NCBI RefSeq assembly: GCF_021390575.1 | Contig: NZ_JAJEJQ010000002.1 | Coordinates: 682,001-746,000 of the forward strand | Reading direction: 5' to 3' | Source: Paraburkholderia adhaesiva | Lineage (GTDB): Bacteria; Pseudomonadota; Gammaproteobacteria; Burkholderiales; Burkholderiaceae | DNA length: 64,000 nt | Shown: piece by piece, positions 34,412 to 43,134 of the stretch | Layout: every line of letters begins with the position of its first letter | Position numbering within the stretch: position 1 is the stretch's first letter | The notes under the pieces: model-generated | The model's input: only the letters and a program-made list of their open reading frames with translations | Told to the model about the DNA's origin: nothing | Databases searched by the model: none | Program-made: the position numbers and the translations under genes

Positions 34412-36327
34412 TCATCGGTACGGCAGGCCATATCGATCATGGCAAGACCACGCTGGTTCGCGCGCTGACCGGAGTCGATACCGACCGGCTCAAGGAAGAA
34501 AAGGCGCGCGGCATTTCGATCGAACTCGGCTATGCCTACGCGCCGCTGTCGAATGGCGATGTACTTGGCTTCATTGACGTGCCGGGTCACGAGAAACTCG
34601 TTCATACGATGGCCGCGGGTGCGTGCGGCATCGACTTCGCACTGCTCGTGATTGCCGCCGACGATGGCGTGATGCCGCAAACGCGTGAGCATCTCGCGAT
34701 CCTGCGATTGCTGGGTGTGAACGCGGGCGCGGTTGCATTGACGAAAACGGATCGCGTGGATGTGGCGCGACTGGCTGAAGTGCGGGCGGAGATCGCTGCG
34801 TGGCTCGCGGCGGCGTCGTTCGCGGACATGCCGTGCTTCGAGACGAACGCCACGCAATCCGGTGACCAGGGCGTTGCGAGACTCGATGCGTATTTGCGCG
34901 AGCGTGCGATGGCGTGGCAGGGACGGCGCGATGATGGGTTGTTCCGGCTTGCAGTGGATCGCGTGTTCACGTTGACGGGGCAGGGCACAGTCGTGACCGG
35001 CACCGTGTTTTCGGGCTGCGTCCGGACTGGTGATTCAGTGCTGCTCGCGCCAGCAGGTTTGCCGGTGCGCGTGCGCAGCATTCACGCGCAAAATCGTGCG
35101 GCAGACTCCGGCCGTGCCGGGCAGCGCTGTGCGCTGAATCTTGCGGGCGTCGACAAGGACCAGATTGCGCGCGGCGACTGGATCGTCGATGCGAGGCTCT
35201 CGGCGCCTTCGATGCGGCTCGACGTCGAACTGACGTTGCTCGACGATGCGGACGTCACGCTGCGTCACTGGTCTCCGCTGCATGTTCACCTCGGCACGAC
35301 GCATCGCGTGGCGAACGCCGTGCTGCTCGAAGGCGAGACGCTCGCGCCGGGCGAACGCTCGCGCGTGCAACTCGTATTCGACGCGCCGATCCACGCATTA
35401 CCGGGCGATCGCTTTATCGTGCGCAACGCACAGGCGACGCGCACGGTGGGCGGCGGGCGCGTACTCGATCCGTTCGCACCCGCGCGGCGTCGGCGCACGG
35501 CAGAGCGGTTTGCGTGGCTGGATGCGCTGCGCGTTTGGATCGATGAAGGGCGTATCGAGCCACTGATCGCGCAAGCGCCGCGCGGTATCGCCAGATCGGC
35601 GCTGGCGCAACTGACCGGCTACGCTGTGGATGGGCTCACGCTGCCCGCCGACGCTGTCGAAATCGCGTCGCAGGGGCGCGCCGACGATGGCGTGGTCATG
35701 GCACGCCATCATTGGGAGCAGATCGCGGCGCGCGTGACCGAAACGCTGGCCGAATTCCACGCACGCATGCCCGATGAGCAGGGTCCGGACGCGGCGCGTT
35801 TGCGTCGCATTGCAGCGCCGCTCGCGAGCGATTCGGTGTGGCGCGCGGTTGTCGATTCGCTCGTGGAGGAGGGGCGCATTGCGCGTAGCGGGCCATGGTT
35901 GCATTCGCCTTCGCACGCTGTGCGGCTCGACGCCGATGAGGAAGCGCTGGCGGCGTTGTTGCGGCCGTTGATCGTGCAAGGACGCTACGATCCGCCGTGG
36001 GTGCGCGACCTCGCACGCGAGACGCGGCAACCCGAGGAGAAAGTGCGTGCGTTGTTGCGCAAACTTTCTCGTCTAGGGGAGTTGTATCAGGTTGTACGCG
36101 ATCTGTTCTACGATCGCGCGGTGGTGTATGAACTTGCACGGCTTGTCGCGCAGATTGCGCAGGCGCACGACGGCACGGTGGGCGCCGCCGCGTTTCGCGA
36201 CATGACAGGACTCGGACGCAAACGCGCGATCCAGATCCTGGAGTTCTTTGATCGCGTTGGATATACTCGCTTTCAGCGCGACCAGCACCTGCTTCGTGTG
36301 GATAGTCGGTTAAACGAAGTACTTTGA
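34408..36327 (+). CDS. selB: Selenocysteine-specific elongation factor
   Basis: A 639-residue translational GTPase that binds Sec-tRNA(Sec) and the SECIS hairpin. The EF-Tu-like part shows the P-loop GTAGHIDHGKTTL, DVPGHEKLVHTM, and LTKTDRVD. The C-terminal third contains winged-helix repeats that bind SECIS RNA (the end region GAAAFRDMTGLGRKRAIQIL is typical). GTG 34408 overlaps the selA stop, giving the initial MIIGTAGHIDHGKT. Its stop is 39 bp before selC. Length is close to E. coli SelB (614). Confidence 0.95.
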   Translation: MIIGTAGHIDHGKTTLVRALTGVDTDRLKEEKARGISIELGYAYAPLSNGDVLGFIDVPGHEKLVHTMAAGACGIDFALLVIAADDGVMPQTREHLAILRLLGVNAGAVALTKTDRVDVARLAEVRAEIAAWLAAASFADMPCFETNATQSGDQGVARLDAYLRERAMAWQGRRDDGLFRLAVDRVFTLTGQGTVVTGTVFSGCVRTGDSVLLAPAGLPVRVRSIHAQNRAADSGRAGQRCALNLAGVDKDQIARGDWIVDARLSAPSMRLDVELTLLDDADVTLRHWSPLHVHLGTTHRVANAVLLEGETLAPGERSRVQLVFDAPIHALPGDRFIVRNAQATRTVGGGRVLDPFAPARRRRTAERFAWLDALRVWIDEGRIEPLIAQAPRGIARSALAQLTGYAVDGLTLPADAVEIASQGRADDGVVMARHHWEQIAARVTETLAEFHARMPDEQGPDAARLRRIAAPLASDSVWRAVVDSLVEEGRIARSGPWLHSPSHAVRLDADEEALAALLRPLIVQGRYDPPWVRDLARETRQPEEKVRALLRKLSRLGELYQVVRDLFYDRAVVYELARLVAQIAQAHDGTVGAAAFRDMTGLGRKRAIQILEFFDRVGYTRFQRDQHLLRVDSRLNEVL

Positions 36328-36366
36328 GTGTTGCGCCGCTGGTCTGGGCGTGTTCTCGTTGACGCA

Positions 36367-36462
36367 GGAAGGCATTCGTATCCGGTGGTACGGCTGGACT
36401 TCAAATCCAGTTGGGGACGTCAGCCGTTCCCAGGTCGGTTCGACTCCGGCTGCTTTCCGCCA
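36367..36462 (+). tRNA. selC: tRNA-Sec (anticodon UCA)
   Basis: A 96-nt tRNA gene including encoded CCA. It shows the special features of bacterial tRNA-Sec: an 8-bp acceptor stem (GGAAGGCA / TGCTTTCC with one G-U), a UCA anticodon at 36401-36403 in the loop CTTCAAA, and a long 7-bp variable arm (TGGGGAC / GTTCCCA). The T loop is TTCGACT, and discriminator G is followed by CCA. It lies 39 bp after selB on the same strand, so it may be excised from the selB transcript. A terminator overlaps its 3' end. Confidence 0.98.
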
Positions 36463-36485
36463 CAAGGCTTTCGTGGCGTTTTAAT
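36458..36485 (+). terminator. Terminator overlapping the selC 3' end
   Basis: CGCCAC, which includes the tRNA CCA end, pairs with GTGGCG at 36473-36478, followed by TTTTAATTTT. Folding as the tRNA and as this terminator are mutually exclusive for the shared bases. Confidence 0.7.
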
Positions 36486-36509
36486 TTTCAAGTTGGAGGT
36501 CATCAATTA

Positions 36510-36560
36510 ATGTCGTTTACGACACGAGTTGATTGTTCTCGTTACAGCGCTCGTCTCTAG
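36510..36560 (+). other. 16-codon ORF with a good ribosome binding site
   Basis: ATG 36510 is preceded at 9 nt by GGAGGT (36495-36500) and opens a 16-codon frame ending at TAG 36558. The strong Shine-Dalgarno with such a short frame suggests either a leader peptide or the start of a gene broken downstream of the tRNA. No family is recognisable. Confidence 0.3.
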
Positions 36561-36562
36561 TA

Positions 36563-36907
36563 TCACGGCTGATGTGCGCCCGCAGCCGAATCCGTTCCGA
36601 GCAGACCGGTATGCCTACCGGACGTCTCAAGCTGGAAAAGATCCATGTTTTTCTTTATCGCGACCTGCTGAACCCTGTCAGCCTCCCGGTCACATTTCTG
36701 TGCCTGCGCATACCAATCTGGCTGACTCATTCCCGAATTGACCAGCCACGCGTTCTTGATTTCTCCAAGTTGACCGTAGTAGCGCGTCAGCGCAGCCGGG
36801 TTCATGCGCGCGAGCTTTGCGGAATCCATTGAGCCGCACTCCGCCGAGAATGCAGGAAGCGTCGTCAGCGATAGCAGCAGATGCAGCATCAAGTTCTTCT
36901 TGGTCAT
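36563..36907 (-). CDS. Small exported hypothetical protein
   Basis: A 114-residue predicted secreted protein. The N-terminus MTKKNLMLHLLLSLTTLPAF is a good signal peptide with cleavage near FSA. The mature part is polar with one Cys pair (ECGSM and QKCDREAD), which could form a disulfide. It contains a helix-prone RMNPAALTRYYGQLGEIK segment. I do not recognise a family. No strong ribosome binding site precedes the ATG. It converges with the selC end and is not part of a clear operon. Confidence 0.5.
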   Translation of the reverse strand: MTKKNLMLHLLLSLTTLPAFSAECGSMDSAKLARMNPAALTRYYGQLGEIKNAWLVNSGMSQPDWYAQAQKCDREADRVQQVAIKKNMDLFQLETSGRHTGLLGTDSAAGAHQP

Positions 36908-37576
36908 CGTTGGTCCGGGTTAATTGTTATAGGGGCGTGTTGCGCCGCTTTGAGTGCTTCAGCGAGCGCAGCCGCCAGGCGCGCGACTTGTCGTGTCAAA
37001 GTCGCGGGTCGCCGGTATCGCGTTCAGTGCAGATCGAATAGCGCCGATCCATCCGCCGCGACAACTATCTCGCAATTGTAGCGTTGCCTTTGGCTTGCGG
37101 TGTTTGCGTCCTCGACCAGGTGAAACAGTGCGCTGGAATGGTCGGAAACGAAGAGCCGACCGTTGCGAGTTGGCTTTTCATACCCGTCTCTCGGGACCCC
37201 CAGTCGTGCGGCGTTACGCCGATCCGATCAATGCGCGGAAAGTTGCTGCTTCCGTGGAACGCGCGCGACAGGACCTTCGCGCATATTCGCGAACATCGGC
37301 TTAAGGATCTCAAAGCAGTCGCTGCAACTGACCACCTCGTACTCGCGCACGCGGATTCCTGGGTCAGTCCTCAGCCTGAAGTCTAAAATGGACAGCCAAC
37401 AAAGAATCTGCAATGCAGAATACAATTTTGGTATACGGCTCGCGTGATCGGGGTTCCGGTATACACTTTCTATGCGAGTCCGGATTTTGGACATTCGTCG
37501 CCCGACTGGGGCGGTGCTGACGATGTGCTGAATTACGAAAAACGCCTGATATGGGCGACATTTTATTTTGCGATCT
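36908..37576 (+). other. Intergenic region and iclR promoter
   Basis: About 670 bp with lower GC than its surroundings and no gene I can support; overlapping short frames on both strands look like chance. The right end holds the palindrome TCTGCAATGCAGA and two GGTATAC copies (near 37430 and 37457), so the iclR promoter is probably here. Confidence 0.5.
37407..37419 (+). promoter_or_regulatory. Palindromic operator upstream of iclR, copy 1
   Basis: TCTGCAATGCAGA is a perfect inverted repeat with 6-bp arms and one central base, followed by AT. It is identical to two copies in the divergent promoter at 40766 and 40933. It lies 158 bp before the IclR start. Likely an IclR binding site for autoregulation; binding is inference. 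Confidence 0.75.
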
Positions 37577-38383
37577 ATGGTAGATACCGAGAAGAAAAAA
37601 AACAGCACGCCCGTGCACAAAGAGGACCGTCACTTCGTGACGGCGCTCGCGCGCGGGCTCGAAGTGCTGGCCTGTTTTCGCGGGGGCGATACGGCGCTTA
37701 CCAATCAGGAAATCGCACATCGCTGCAAGCTGCCGCGTTCGACGGTCTCACGTTTGACGATGACGCTGACGAAACTCGGCTATCTGATCCATCTCGAGGA
37801 CACCGGCCGCTATCGCCTCGGTACCGCGTGCCTCGCGCTCGGAAGCTCGATGCTGGCGCGCCTCGACGTGCGCAAGATCGCCCGGCCGATGATGCAGGAG
37901 CTGGCCGATTTTTCGCAAGCCACAGTGTCGCTGGGTGTGCGCGACCGTCTGTCCATGCTCTATATCGAGAGTTGCCGCAGTTCGTCCGCGCTGGCGCTGA
38001 CGCTCGACGTCGGTTCGAGGATTCCGCTCGCGACCTCGGCGATCGGTCGCGCCTGGCTCGCCGCCGTCGCGGAGCGCGAACGCACGGACGTCATGGAGCA
38101 GATCCGCGAACTCGATGACGTAGCGTGGCCCGGAATCAAGCGCGGTATCGAGCGCGGTATCGAAGACTATCGCACGCTCAACGTCACCTGCTCGTTCGGC
38201 GACTGGCAAGCCGACGTGAATGGCATCGCCCGGGCGTTCCAGCCCGGCGGCGGCTTGCCGGTGATGGCGATCAACGTTGGCGGTCCGTCGTTCAGTTTGT
38301 CAAAGGAATTTTTGCTCGAGGAAATCAGGCCGAGGTTGATGCGCGTGATCGCGCAGCTCGAAGACACCTTGAAAGACCGCTGA
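37577..38383 (+). CDS. IclR-family transcriptional regulator
   Basis: A 268-residue regulator. The N-terminal winged helix (about 18-80) has FVTALARGLEVLACF, LTNQEIAHRCKLPRSTVSRL and GYLIHLEDTGRYRLG. The C-terminal IclR effector domain (about 95-260) has the LGVRDRLSMLYIESCRS and the VNGIARAFQPGGGLPVMAIN loop with small-molecule site features. IclR proteins often sense aromatic or acyl-CoA-pathway metabolites. A shared 13-bp palindrome here and in the acyl-CoA dehydrogenase/FadB divergent promoter suggests it controls that cluster. ATG 37577 is in-frame 9 bp after an alternative TTG. A terminator follows. Confidence 0.92.
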   Translation: MVDTEKKKNSTPVHKEDRHFVTALARGLEVLACFRGGDTALTNQEIAHRCKLPRSTVSRLTMTLTKLGYLIHLEDTGRYRLGTACLALGSSMLARLDVRKIARPMMQELADFSQATVSLGVRDRLSMLYIESCRSSSALALTLDVGSRIPLATSAIGRAWLAAVAERERTDVMEQIRELDDVAWPGIKRGIERGIEDYRTLNVTCSFGDWQADVNGIARAFQPGGGLPVMAINVGGPSFSLSKEFLLEEIRPRLMRVIAQLEDTLKDR

Positions 38384-38410
38384 GCACCAACGTTATTTAT
38401 GATCCTTAAC

Positions 38411-38434
38411 GGGCCGCATCGACGCGGCCCTTTT
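38411..38434 (+). terminator. Rho-independent terminator of iclR
   Basis: A 7-bp stem (GGGCCGC / GCGGCCC) with a 6-base loop and TTTT, between the convergent iclR and thioesterase genes. The minus-strand side has no T run. Confidence 0.8.
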
Positions 38435-38449
38435 CACTTGGGTGTGAAA

Positions 38450-38914
38450 TCAGATCGTCAAAAACGTGCCGCTTGCATGCAACACTTCACGTTCGCCTAC
38501 CTTCAGCGTGCAATCGACGAACATCATGCGCTTGCCGCGCCGCCGAATTCGCGTGTGCGCTTCAAGCCAATCTCCCATTTGCGCAGCAGACAGGAATTCA
38601 CTCGACAAGGTGGTGGTCACGGCCGACTGTTTTATCCGTTCGCCGCTAGCCGACACATGCAGATTGAGCCCCATCGCGCTATCTGCGAATGTCAGCAGCA
38701 TGCCGCCGTGCGCCACGCCGATCACGTTGGCGTGATCCTCGTTCACGCGCAGTGCGATGACGATGCTGCCGTCTTCGGCGCGGCGTTGATAGAGCGGTCC
38801 GAGCGCGCGGAAATACGCGCCGCCGCTTTCGAGATTCATATAGCCGGGCGGAACTGGCGCCGTTCGGGTCGGGCAGTCGGTTTCCGGCAGGATGCTAAGG
38901 GTGTCGGCTGTCAT
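38450..38914 (-). CDS. PaaI-type hot-dog thioesterase
   Basis: A 154-residue hot-dog-fold thioesterase. The signature GVAHGGMLLTFADSAMGL is the family's HGG motif with the Asp/Ser active-site region. VTTTLSSEFLSAAQMGDWLEA and KRMMFVDCTL form the remaining strands. These enzymes hydrolyse acyl-CoA esters, often to release dead-end CoA thioesters in degradation pathways. It lies 10 bp after the large acyl-CoA dehydrogenase on the same strand, so the two form an operon divergent from fadB and probably under the IclR operator. Confidence 0.9.
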   Translation of the reverse strand: MTADTLSILPETDCPTRTAPVPPGYMNLESGGAYFRALGPLYQRRAEDGSIVIALRVNEDHANVIGVAHGGMLLTFADSAMGLNLHVSASGERIKQSAVTTTLSSEFLSAAQMGDWLEAHTRIRRRGKRMMFVDCTLKVGEREVLHASGTFLTI

Positions 38915-38924
38915 CGTGTGCTCG

Positions 38925-40739
38925 TCAGAACCAGTCGGGCGACATCGTCAATACCGTATCGTCGAGGCTGCGCAGCAGGGCGTGGTGCGTCTGCATGCGT
39001 GGCAACTCGTGCCTGAAGAACCAGCGGCAGGTGTGCAGCTTGCCGCGATAGAACGCTTCGTCGGCCGCATTCGGCAGGTTGGCCAGTGCGCGCGAGGCCG
39101 CAAGCCCCTGGCGCAGCCACAGCCACGCAACCGTCGCATGCCCGAACACTTCGAGGAAGGCGTTGGCCTGTGACAGCACCCGTGCAGTCTGCCCGGCGAG
39201 CACCGGGCGCAGCGTCGCGACCGTGGTTTCGATCTCGCGCCAGGCGTGGGCGAGCGCCTCAGCTTCGGCGGTGACGTTCGCGTCGTGGCGGGCGTCTTTC
39301 ACGGTTGCGTCGATTTCGCGCGTTAGCAGCGTGAGCGCCATGCCGTCGTGCATCATCACCTTGCGGCCGAGCAGGTCGAGCCCCTGGATGCCATGCGTGC
39401 CTTCGTGGATCATGTTCAGCCGGTTGTCGCGGTAGAACTGCTCGACCGGATATTCGCGCGTAAAGCCGTAGCCACCGTGAATCTGGATCGCGAGGCTGTT
39501 CGCTTCGAGGCACCACTGTGACGGCCACGATTTGACGACCGGAGTCAGCAGGTCGAGCAGCAGCCCGGCTTCGTTGCGCGCGCTGTCCGAGTCCGCTGTG
39601 TGCTGTTCGTCGACGAGGCGCGCGGCGTACAGGCATAGCGCGTAACCGCCTTCGACATAAGCCTTCTGCGCGAGCAGCATGCGGCGGATATCCGCGTGTT
39701 CGATCAGCGGTACCTGCGGCGCATCGGGTCGTTTTTCACCGGGCAGACGGCCCTGCGCGCGTTCGCGGGCGTAGCGCAATGAGGCGAGATAGCCGCGATA
39801 CCCGAGCATCGCCGCACCCATACCCACGCCGATACGGGCCTCGTTCATCATCTGGAACATATAGGCGAGGCCGTGGTGCGGTTCGCCGACCAGTTCGCCG
39901 ATACATTCGCCACGCTCGCCGAACGACAGCATGGTCGAGGTCGTGCCGCGCCAGCCCATCTTGTGGATCAGTCCGGCCAGCGCGACATCGTTGCGCGCTC
40001 CCAGTGAGCCGTCGTCGTTGACGTGATATTTCGGCACCGTGAACAGCGATATGCCCTTGACGCCGGGTGGCCCGCCCGGAATGCGCGCGAGCACCAGATG
40101 GACGATGTTCTCGCTCAGTTCGTGATCGCCGCCGGAAATGAAGATCTTGTTGCCGGTGAGCGCATAGGTGCCGTCGGGGCGCGGCACGGCGCGTGTGGTC
40201 AGGTCGGCGAGGCTCGAACCGGCCTGCGGTTCGGTCAGCGCCATGGTCCCGAAGAAGCGTCCTGTTAGCAGTGCCTGCAGATACTTGCGCTTTTGCGATG
40301 GCGAGCCGAAACGTTCGATGACGTTCGCGTTGCCGATAGTCAGACCGACATAGGAACTGGTCGCAATGTTCGCGCTTTTGAAGAGCGAGTGGACCGCATG
40401 CCCGACGAGTGCGGGCAACTGCATGCCGCCAGCGTCGTAGTCTTTGCCAGCCGCCAGCATGCCCGCGGCGCAGTACGCCTGCAGCGCTTCGCGAACGGCC
40501 GGGATGATCGAGACGCGCTGGCCGTCGAATTGCGGCTCGTGGTCGTCGCTGGCCCGGTTGTGCGGCGCGAACTTCTCCTCCGCGATCGCCTGTGCAGCGT
40601 CGAGCGCAGCCATGAAGGTTTCACGGTTGTGCTCGGCGAAGCGGGGTCGCTGCGTCAGCGACCCGGCGTCGAAAAGTTCGAAGAGCTGGAATTCGAGATC
40701 ACGCCGGTCAACGATCGTAGAGTCGCCCATATCGGTCAT
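38925..40739 (-). CDS. FadE/DmdC-like acyl-CoA dehydrogenase, long form
   Basis: A 604-residue FAD enzyme of the long acyl-CoA dehydrogenase group (FadE5/DmdC-like), with the core ACAD domain plus a C-terminal extension. Motifs: ALTEPQAGSSLADLTTRAVP, KIFISGGDHELSENIVHLV, MMNEARIGVGMGAAMLGYRG, and the catalytic-base motif IHEGTHGIQGLDLLGRK with Glu446. It inserts the alpha-beta double bond. ATG 40739 is preferred because the open frame upstream (to 40796) runs through the operator palindrome. The thioesterase follows at 10 bp. The catalytic Glu is intact, unlike in the second dehydrogenase. Confidence 0.9.
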   Translation of the reverse strand: MTDMGDSTIVDRRDLEFQLFELFDAGSLTQRPRFAEHNRETFMAALDAAQAIAEEKFAPHNRASDDHEPQFDGQRVSIIPAVREALQAYCAAGMLAAGKDYDAGGMQLPALVGHAVHSLFKSANIATSSYVGLTIGNANVIERFGSPSQKRKYLQALLTGRFFGTMALTEPQAGSSLADLTTRAVPRPDGTYALTGNKIFISGGDHELSENIVHLVLARIPGGPPGVKGISLFTVPKYHVNDDGSLGARNDVALAGLIHKMGWRGTTSTMLSFGERGECIGELVGEPHHGLAYMFQMMNEARIGVGMGAAMLGYRGYLASLRYARERAQGRLPGEKRPDAPQVPLIEHADIRRMLLAQKAYVEGGYALCLYAARLVDEQHTADSDSARNEAGLLLDLLTPVVKSWPSQWCLEANSLAIQIHGGYGFTREYPVEQFYRDNRLNMIHEGTHGIQGLDLLGRKVMMHDGMALTLLTREIDATVKDARHDANVTAEAEALAHAWREIETTVATLRPVLAGQTARVLSQANAFLEVFGHATVAWLWLRQGLAASRALANLPNAADEAFYRGKLHTCRWFFRHELPRMQTHHALLRSLDDTVLTMSPDWF

Positions 40740-40765
40740 CCGTGGTGTTGTTTTTGGAATGATAA

Positions 40766-40778
40766 TCTGCAATGCAGA
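40766..40778. promoter_or_regulatory. Palindromic operator, copy 2
   Basis: A second exact copy of TCTGCAATGCAGA, 27 bp before the acyl-CoA dehydrogenase ATG on the minus strand. Its position near the likely transcription start fits repression or activation by the IclR regulator. Confidence 0.75.
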
Positions 40779-40932
40779 ATCGTTGATCGAAAACACATCG
40801 GCAGAGAAGTCGTTTTTCTGCGTTTTCCTTTGGAAATCACCTCGTTAGATCCGCTGTAGGGGTTTTCACCAGCCAGCACGCGCTTTGCCTGCCCGTTTTC
40901 GTGCGATAGCATCCTGCTATGCGGTTGTTGTG

Positions 40933-40945
40933 TCTGCAATGCAGA
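40933..40945. promoter_or_regulatory. Palindromic operator, copy 3
   Basis: A third exact copy of TCTGCAATGCAGA, 81 bp before the FadB-like ATG and 167 bp from copy 2, so each side of the divergent promoter has its own copy. Confidence 0.75.
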
Positions 40946-41025
40946 ATTCACGGCCCACTGCAGTATCCGACGGGCTTATCGGGATTGCGCATTGCGACAT
41001 CGCTCACTTTTCCGAAGGGGCTTCC

Positions 41026-43122
41026 ATGTCGATGAATAGCGCTGCCGAGTACGCACAACGCGGTTCCATTGCTGTAATCACGATGAACCATCCTCCAGTC
41101 AACGGACTGGGGTTGGCCTTGCGTACCGCGATCCTCGCGCAGCTCGATCGCGCGCTCGACGATCCGCAGATCGAAGCAATCGTGCTGACGGGCGGCGAGC
41201 AGAACTTCAGTGCTGGCGCGGATGTTCGTGAGTTCGGCACGCCGAAATCGTCGAGTGCTCCGAATCTGCCTGCGGTGATTCGCGCGCTCGAGGAGTCACA
41301 CAAGCCGGTGGTGGCTGCGATCGCGGGCAATGCGTTGGGCGGCGGGCTGGAACTTGCGCTGGGCTGTCATTTCCGCGTGGCGCGGCGCGATGCTCAACTC
41401 GGTCTGCCGGAGGTCACGCTCGGTCTGCTGCCCGGCGCGGGCGGCACGCAGCGTCTGCCGCGTCTCGTGGGCATCGAGACTGCGTTGAACATGATCGTGT
41501 CGGGACAGCGGGTGCCAGCGAAGCAGTTCGCCGGCACGACGCTGGTGGACGAACTGGTCGAGTCGAATGTGGTGGACACCGCTGTCGCGTTTGCCCGGCA
41601 GGCGGTGGCCGACAAGCGTCCGGCCAGGCGCGCACGCGACATCAAGATCAAGGACCCGCATGCCGAACCGTTCCTGCAGTTCGCGCGTGTGAATGTGGCG
41701 GCCGCATCGAAATCCTTCCCGGCGCCGCTAAAGTGTGTGGAAGCCGTCGCGAACTCGGTCGGCAAGCCGTTCGACGAAGGCCTGCGGCTCGAGCGGGAAC
41801 TGTTCGCGAGCCTGCTGGCATCGCCTGAATCGCGCGCGCTGCGTCATATCTTTACGGCCGAGCGGGCCGCCACTAAATTGCCCGACGTGCCTGCCGACAC
41901 ACCGTTGCGTGAGATCGGCACGGTCGGCGTGGTCGGCGCCGGCACCATGGGCGGTGGTATCACGATGGCCTTCGTCGATGCCGGTGTCCCCGTTGTGCTG
42001 CTCGAAACCAGTCACGAAGCGCTTGATCGCGGTTTCGCCACAATCCGCCGCAACTACGAGACCACGATGAAGAAGGGCAAGCTCACACAGGAGCAGCTCG
42101 AAGAGCGCCTCGCGCGCATCACGCCGACGCTCGATTACGCGGCGCTGTCGCAGGTCGATCTGGTGATCGAGGCTGTGTTCGAGGAAATCAACGTCAAGCG
42201 TGATGTGTTCACGCGTCTCGACGAAGTCGCGAAGGCCGGCGCCATCCTCGCGTCGAACACCTCGGCGCTGGACCTCAATGAGATCGCCTCGTTCACGAAG
42301 CGGCCGAAGGACGTAATCGGTCTGCACTTCTTCAGTCCCGCAAACGTCATGAAGCTGCTCGAGATTGTGCGCGGGCGGCAGACGGCACCGGACGTGCTGG
42401 CGACGTGTATGAATCTGGCGAAGAGAATTCGCAAGACCGCAGTGGTGGCCGGTGTCTGCGATGGCTTTATCGGCAACCGCATGCTGGCGCGCTACGGCGC
42501 CGCCGCGAACCTGCTGCTGATGCAGGGCGCTCTGCCGCAGCAGATCGACGGCGCGCTTCAGCGTTTCGGGTTGGCGATGGGGCCGTTCCGCGTCGGCGAT
42601 CTGGCAGGTCTCGATATCGGCTGGGCCGGCCGCAAGCGCCGGGCGGCCGAGCACCCGGGTGCCGTGCCGCGCGTGGCGGCCGATGCGATCTGCGAGGCGG
42701 GCCGCTTCGGGCAGAAGACGGGGGCGGGCTGGTATCGCTACGAAGCGGGCAAGCGCGATGCGATTCCCGATCCGGTGGTCGAGACCATCATCGAGCAGTT
42801 CCGCCGGGATGCCGGCATCACTCCGCGCAAGATCAGCGACGAGGAGATCGTCGAGCGGTGCATGTACGCGCTGGTCAACGAAGGCGCGCGGATTCTCGAG
42901 GACGGCATTGCCGCGCGGGCCTCCGATATCGACGTGGTGTACCTGTCGGGCTACGGCTTCCCGCGTCATCGCGGCGGTCCGATGCTGTATGCGGATACCG
43001 TCGGTCTCGCCAACGTGGTGCGCGCGCTCAAGCGCTTTGCGGCGGAGCCGGGCGCCGATGCCTGGTGGCAACCCGCGCCGCTGCTCGTGAAACTGGCCGA
43101 AGAAGGCAGCACTTTCAACTGA
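41026..43122 (+). CDS. Enoyl-CoA hydratase/3-hydroxyacyl-CoA dehydrogenase fusion
   Basis: A 698-residue bifunctional FadB/FadJ-like beta-oxidation enzyme. The N-terminal crotonase domain (about 1-190) has the oxyanion region NALGGGLELALGCHFRVA with the first catalytic Glu, and LGLPEVTLGLLPGAGGTQRL with the second. The HCDH domain (about 300-690) begins with the NAD motif GVVGAGTMGGGITMAF and contains IGLHFFSPANVMKLLEIV with the catalytic His. ATG 41026 has GAAGGGG before it; the open frame upstream crosses the operator. It leads the long operon whose next gene, thiolase, starts 12 bp later. Confidence 0.94.
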   Translation: MSMNSAAEYAQRGSIAVITMNHPPVNGLGLALRTAILAQLDRALDDPQIEAIVLTGGEQNFSAGADVREFGTPKSSSAPNLPAVIRALEESHKPVVAAIAGNALGGGLELALGCHFRVARRDAQLGLPEVTLGLLPGAGGTQRLPRLVGIETALNMIVSGQRVPAKQFAGTTLVDELVESNVVDTAVAFARQAVADKRPARRARDIKIKDPHAEPFLQFARVNVAAASKSFPAPLKCVEAVANSVGKPFDEGLRLERELFASLLASPESRALRHIFTAERAATKLPDVPADTPLREIGTVGVVGAGTMGGGITMAFVDAGVPVVLLETSHEALDRGFATIRRNYETTMKKGKLTQEQLEERLARITPTLDYAALSQVDLVIEAVFEEINVKRDVFTRLDEVAKAGAILASNTSALDLNEIASFTKRPKDVIGLHFFSPANVMKLLEIVRGRQTAPDVLATCMNLAKRIRKTAVVAGVCDGFIGNRMLARYGAAANLLLMQGALPQQIDGALQRFGLAMGPFRVGDLAGLDIGWAGRKRRAAEHPGAVPRVAADAICEAGRFGQKTGAGWYRYEAGKRDAIPDPVVETIIEQFRRDAGITPRKISDEEIVERCMYALVNEGARILEDGIAARASDIDVVYLSGYGFPRHRGGPMLYADTVGLANVVRALKRFAAEPGADAWWQPAPLLVKLAEEGSTFN

Positions 43123-43134
43123 CGGGATATCGAC

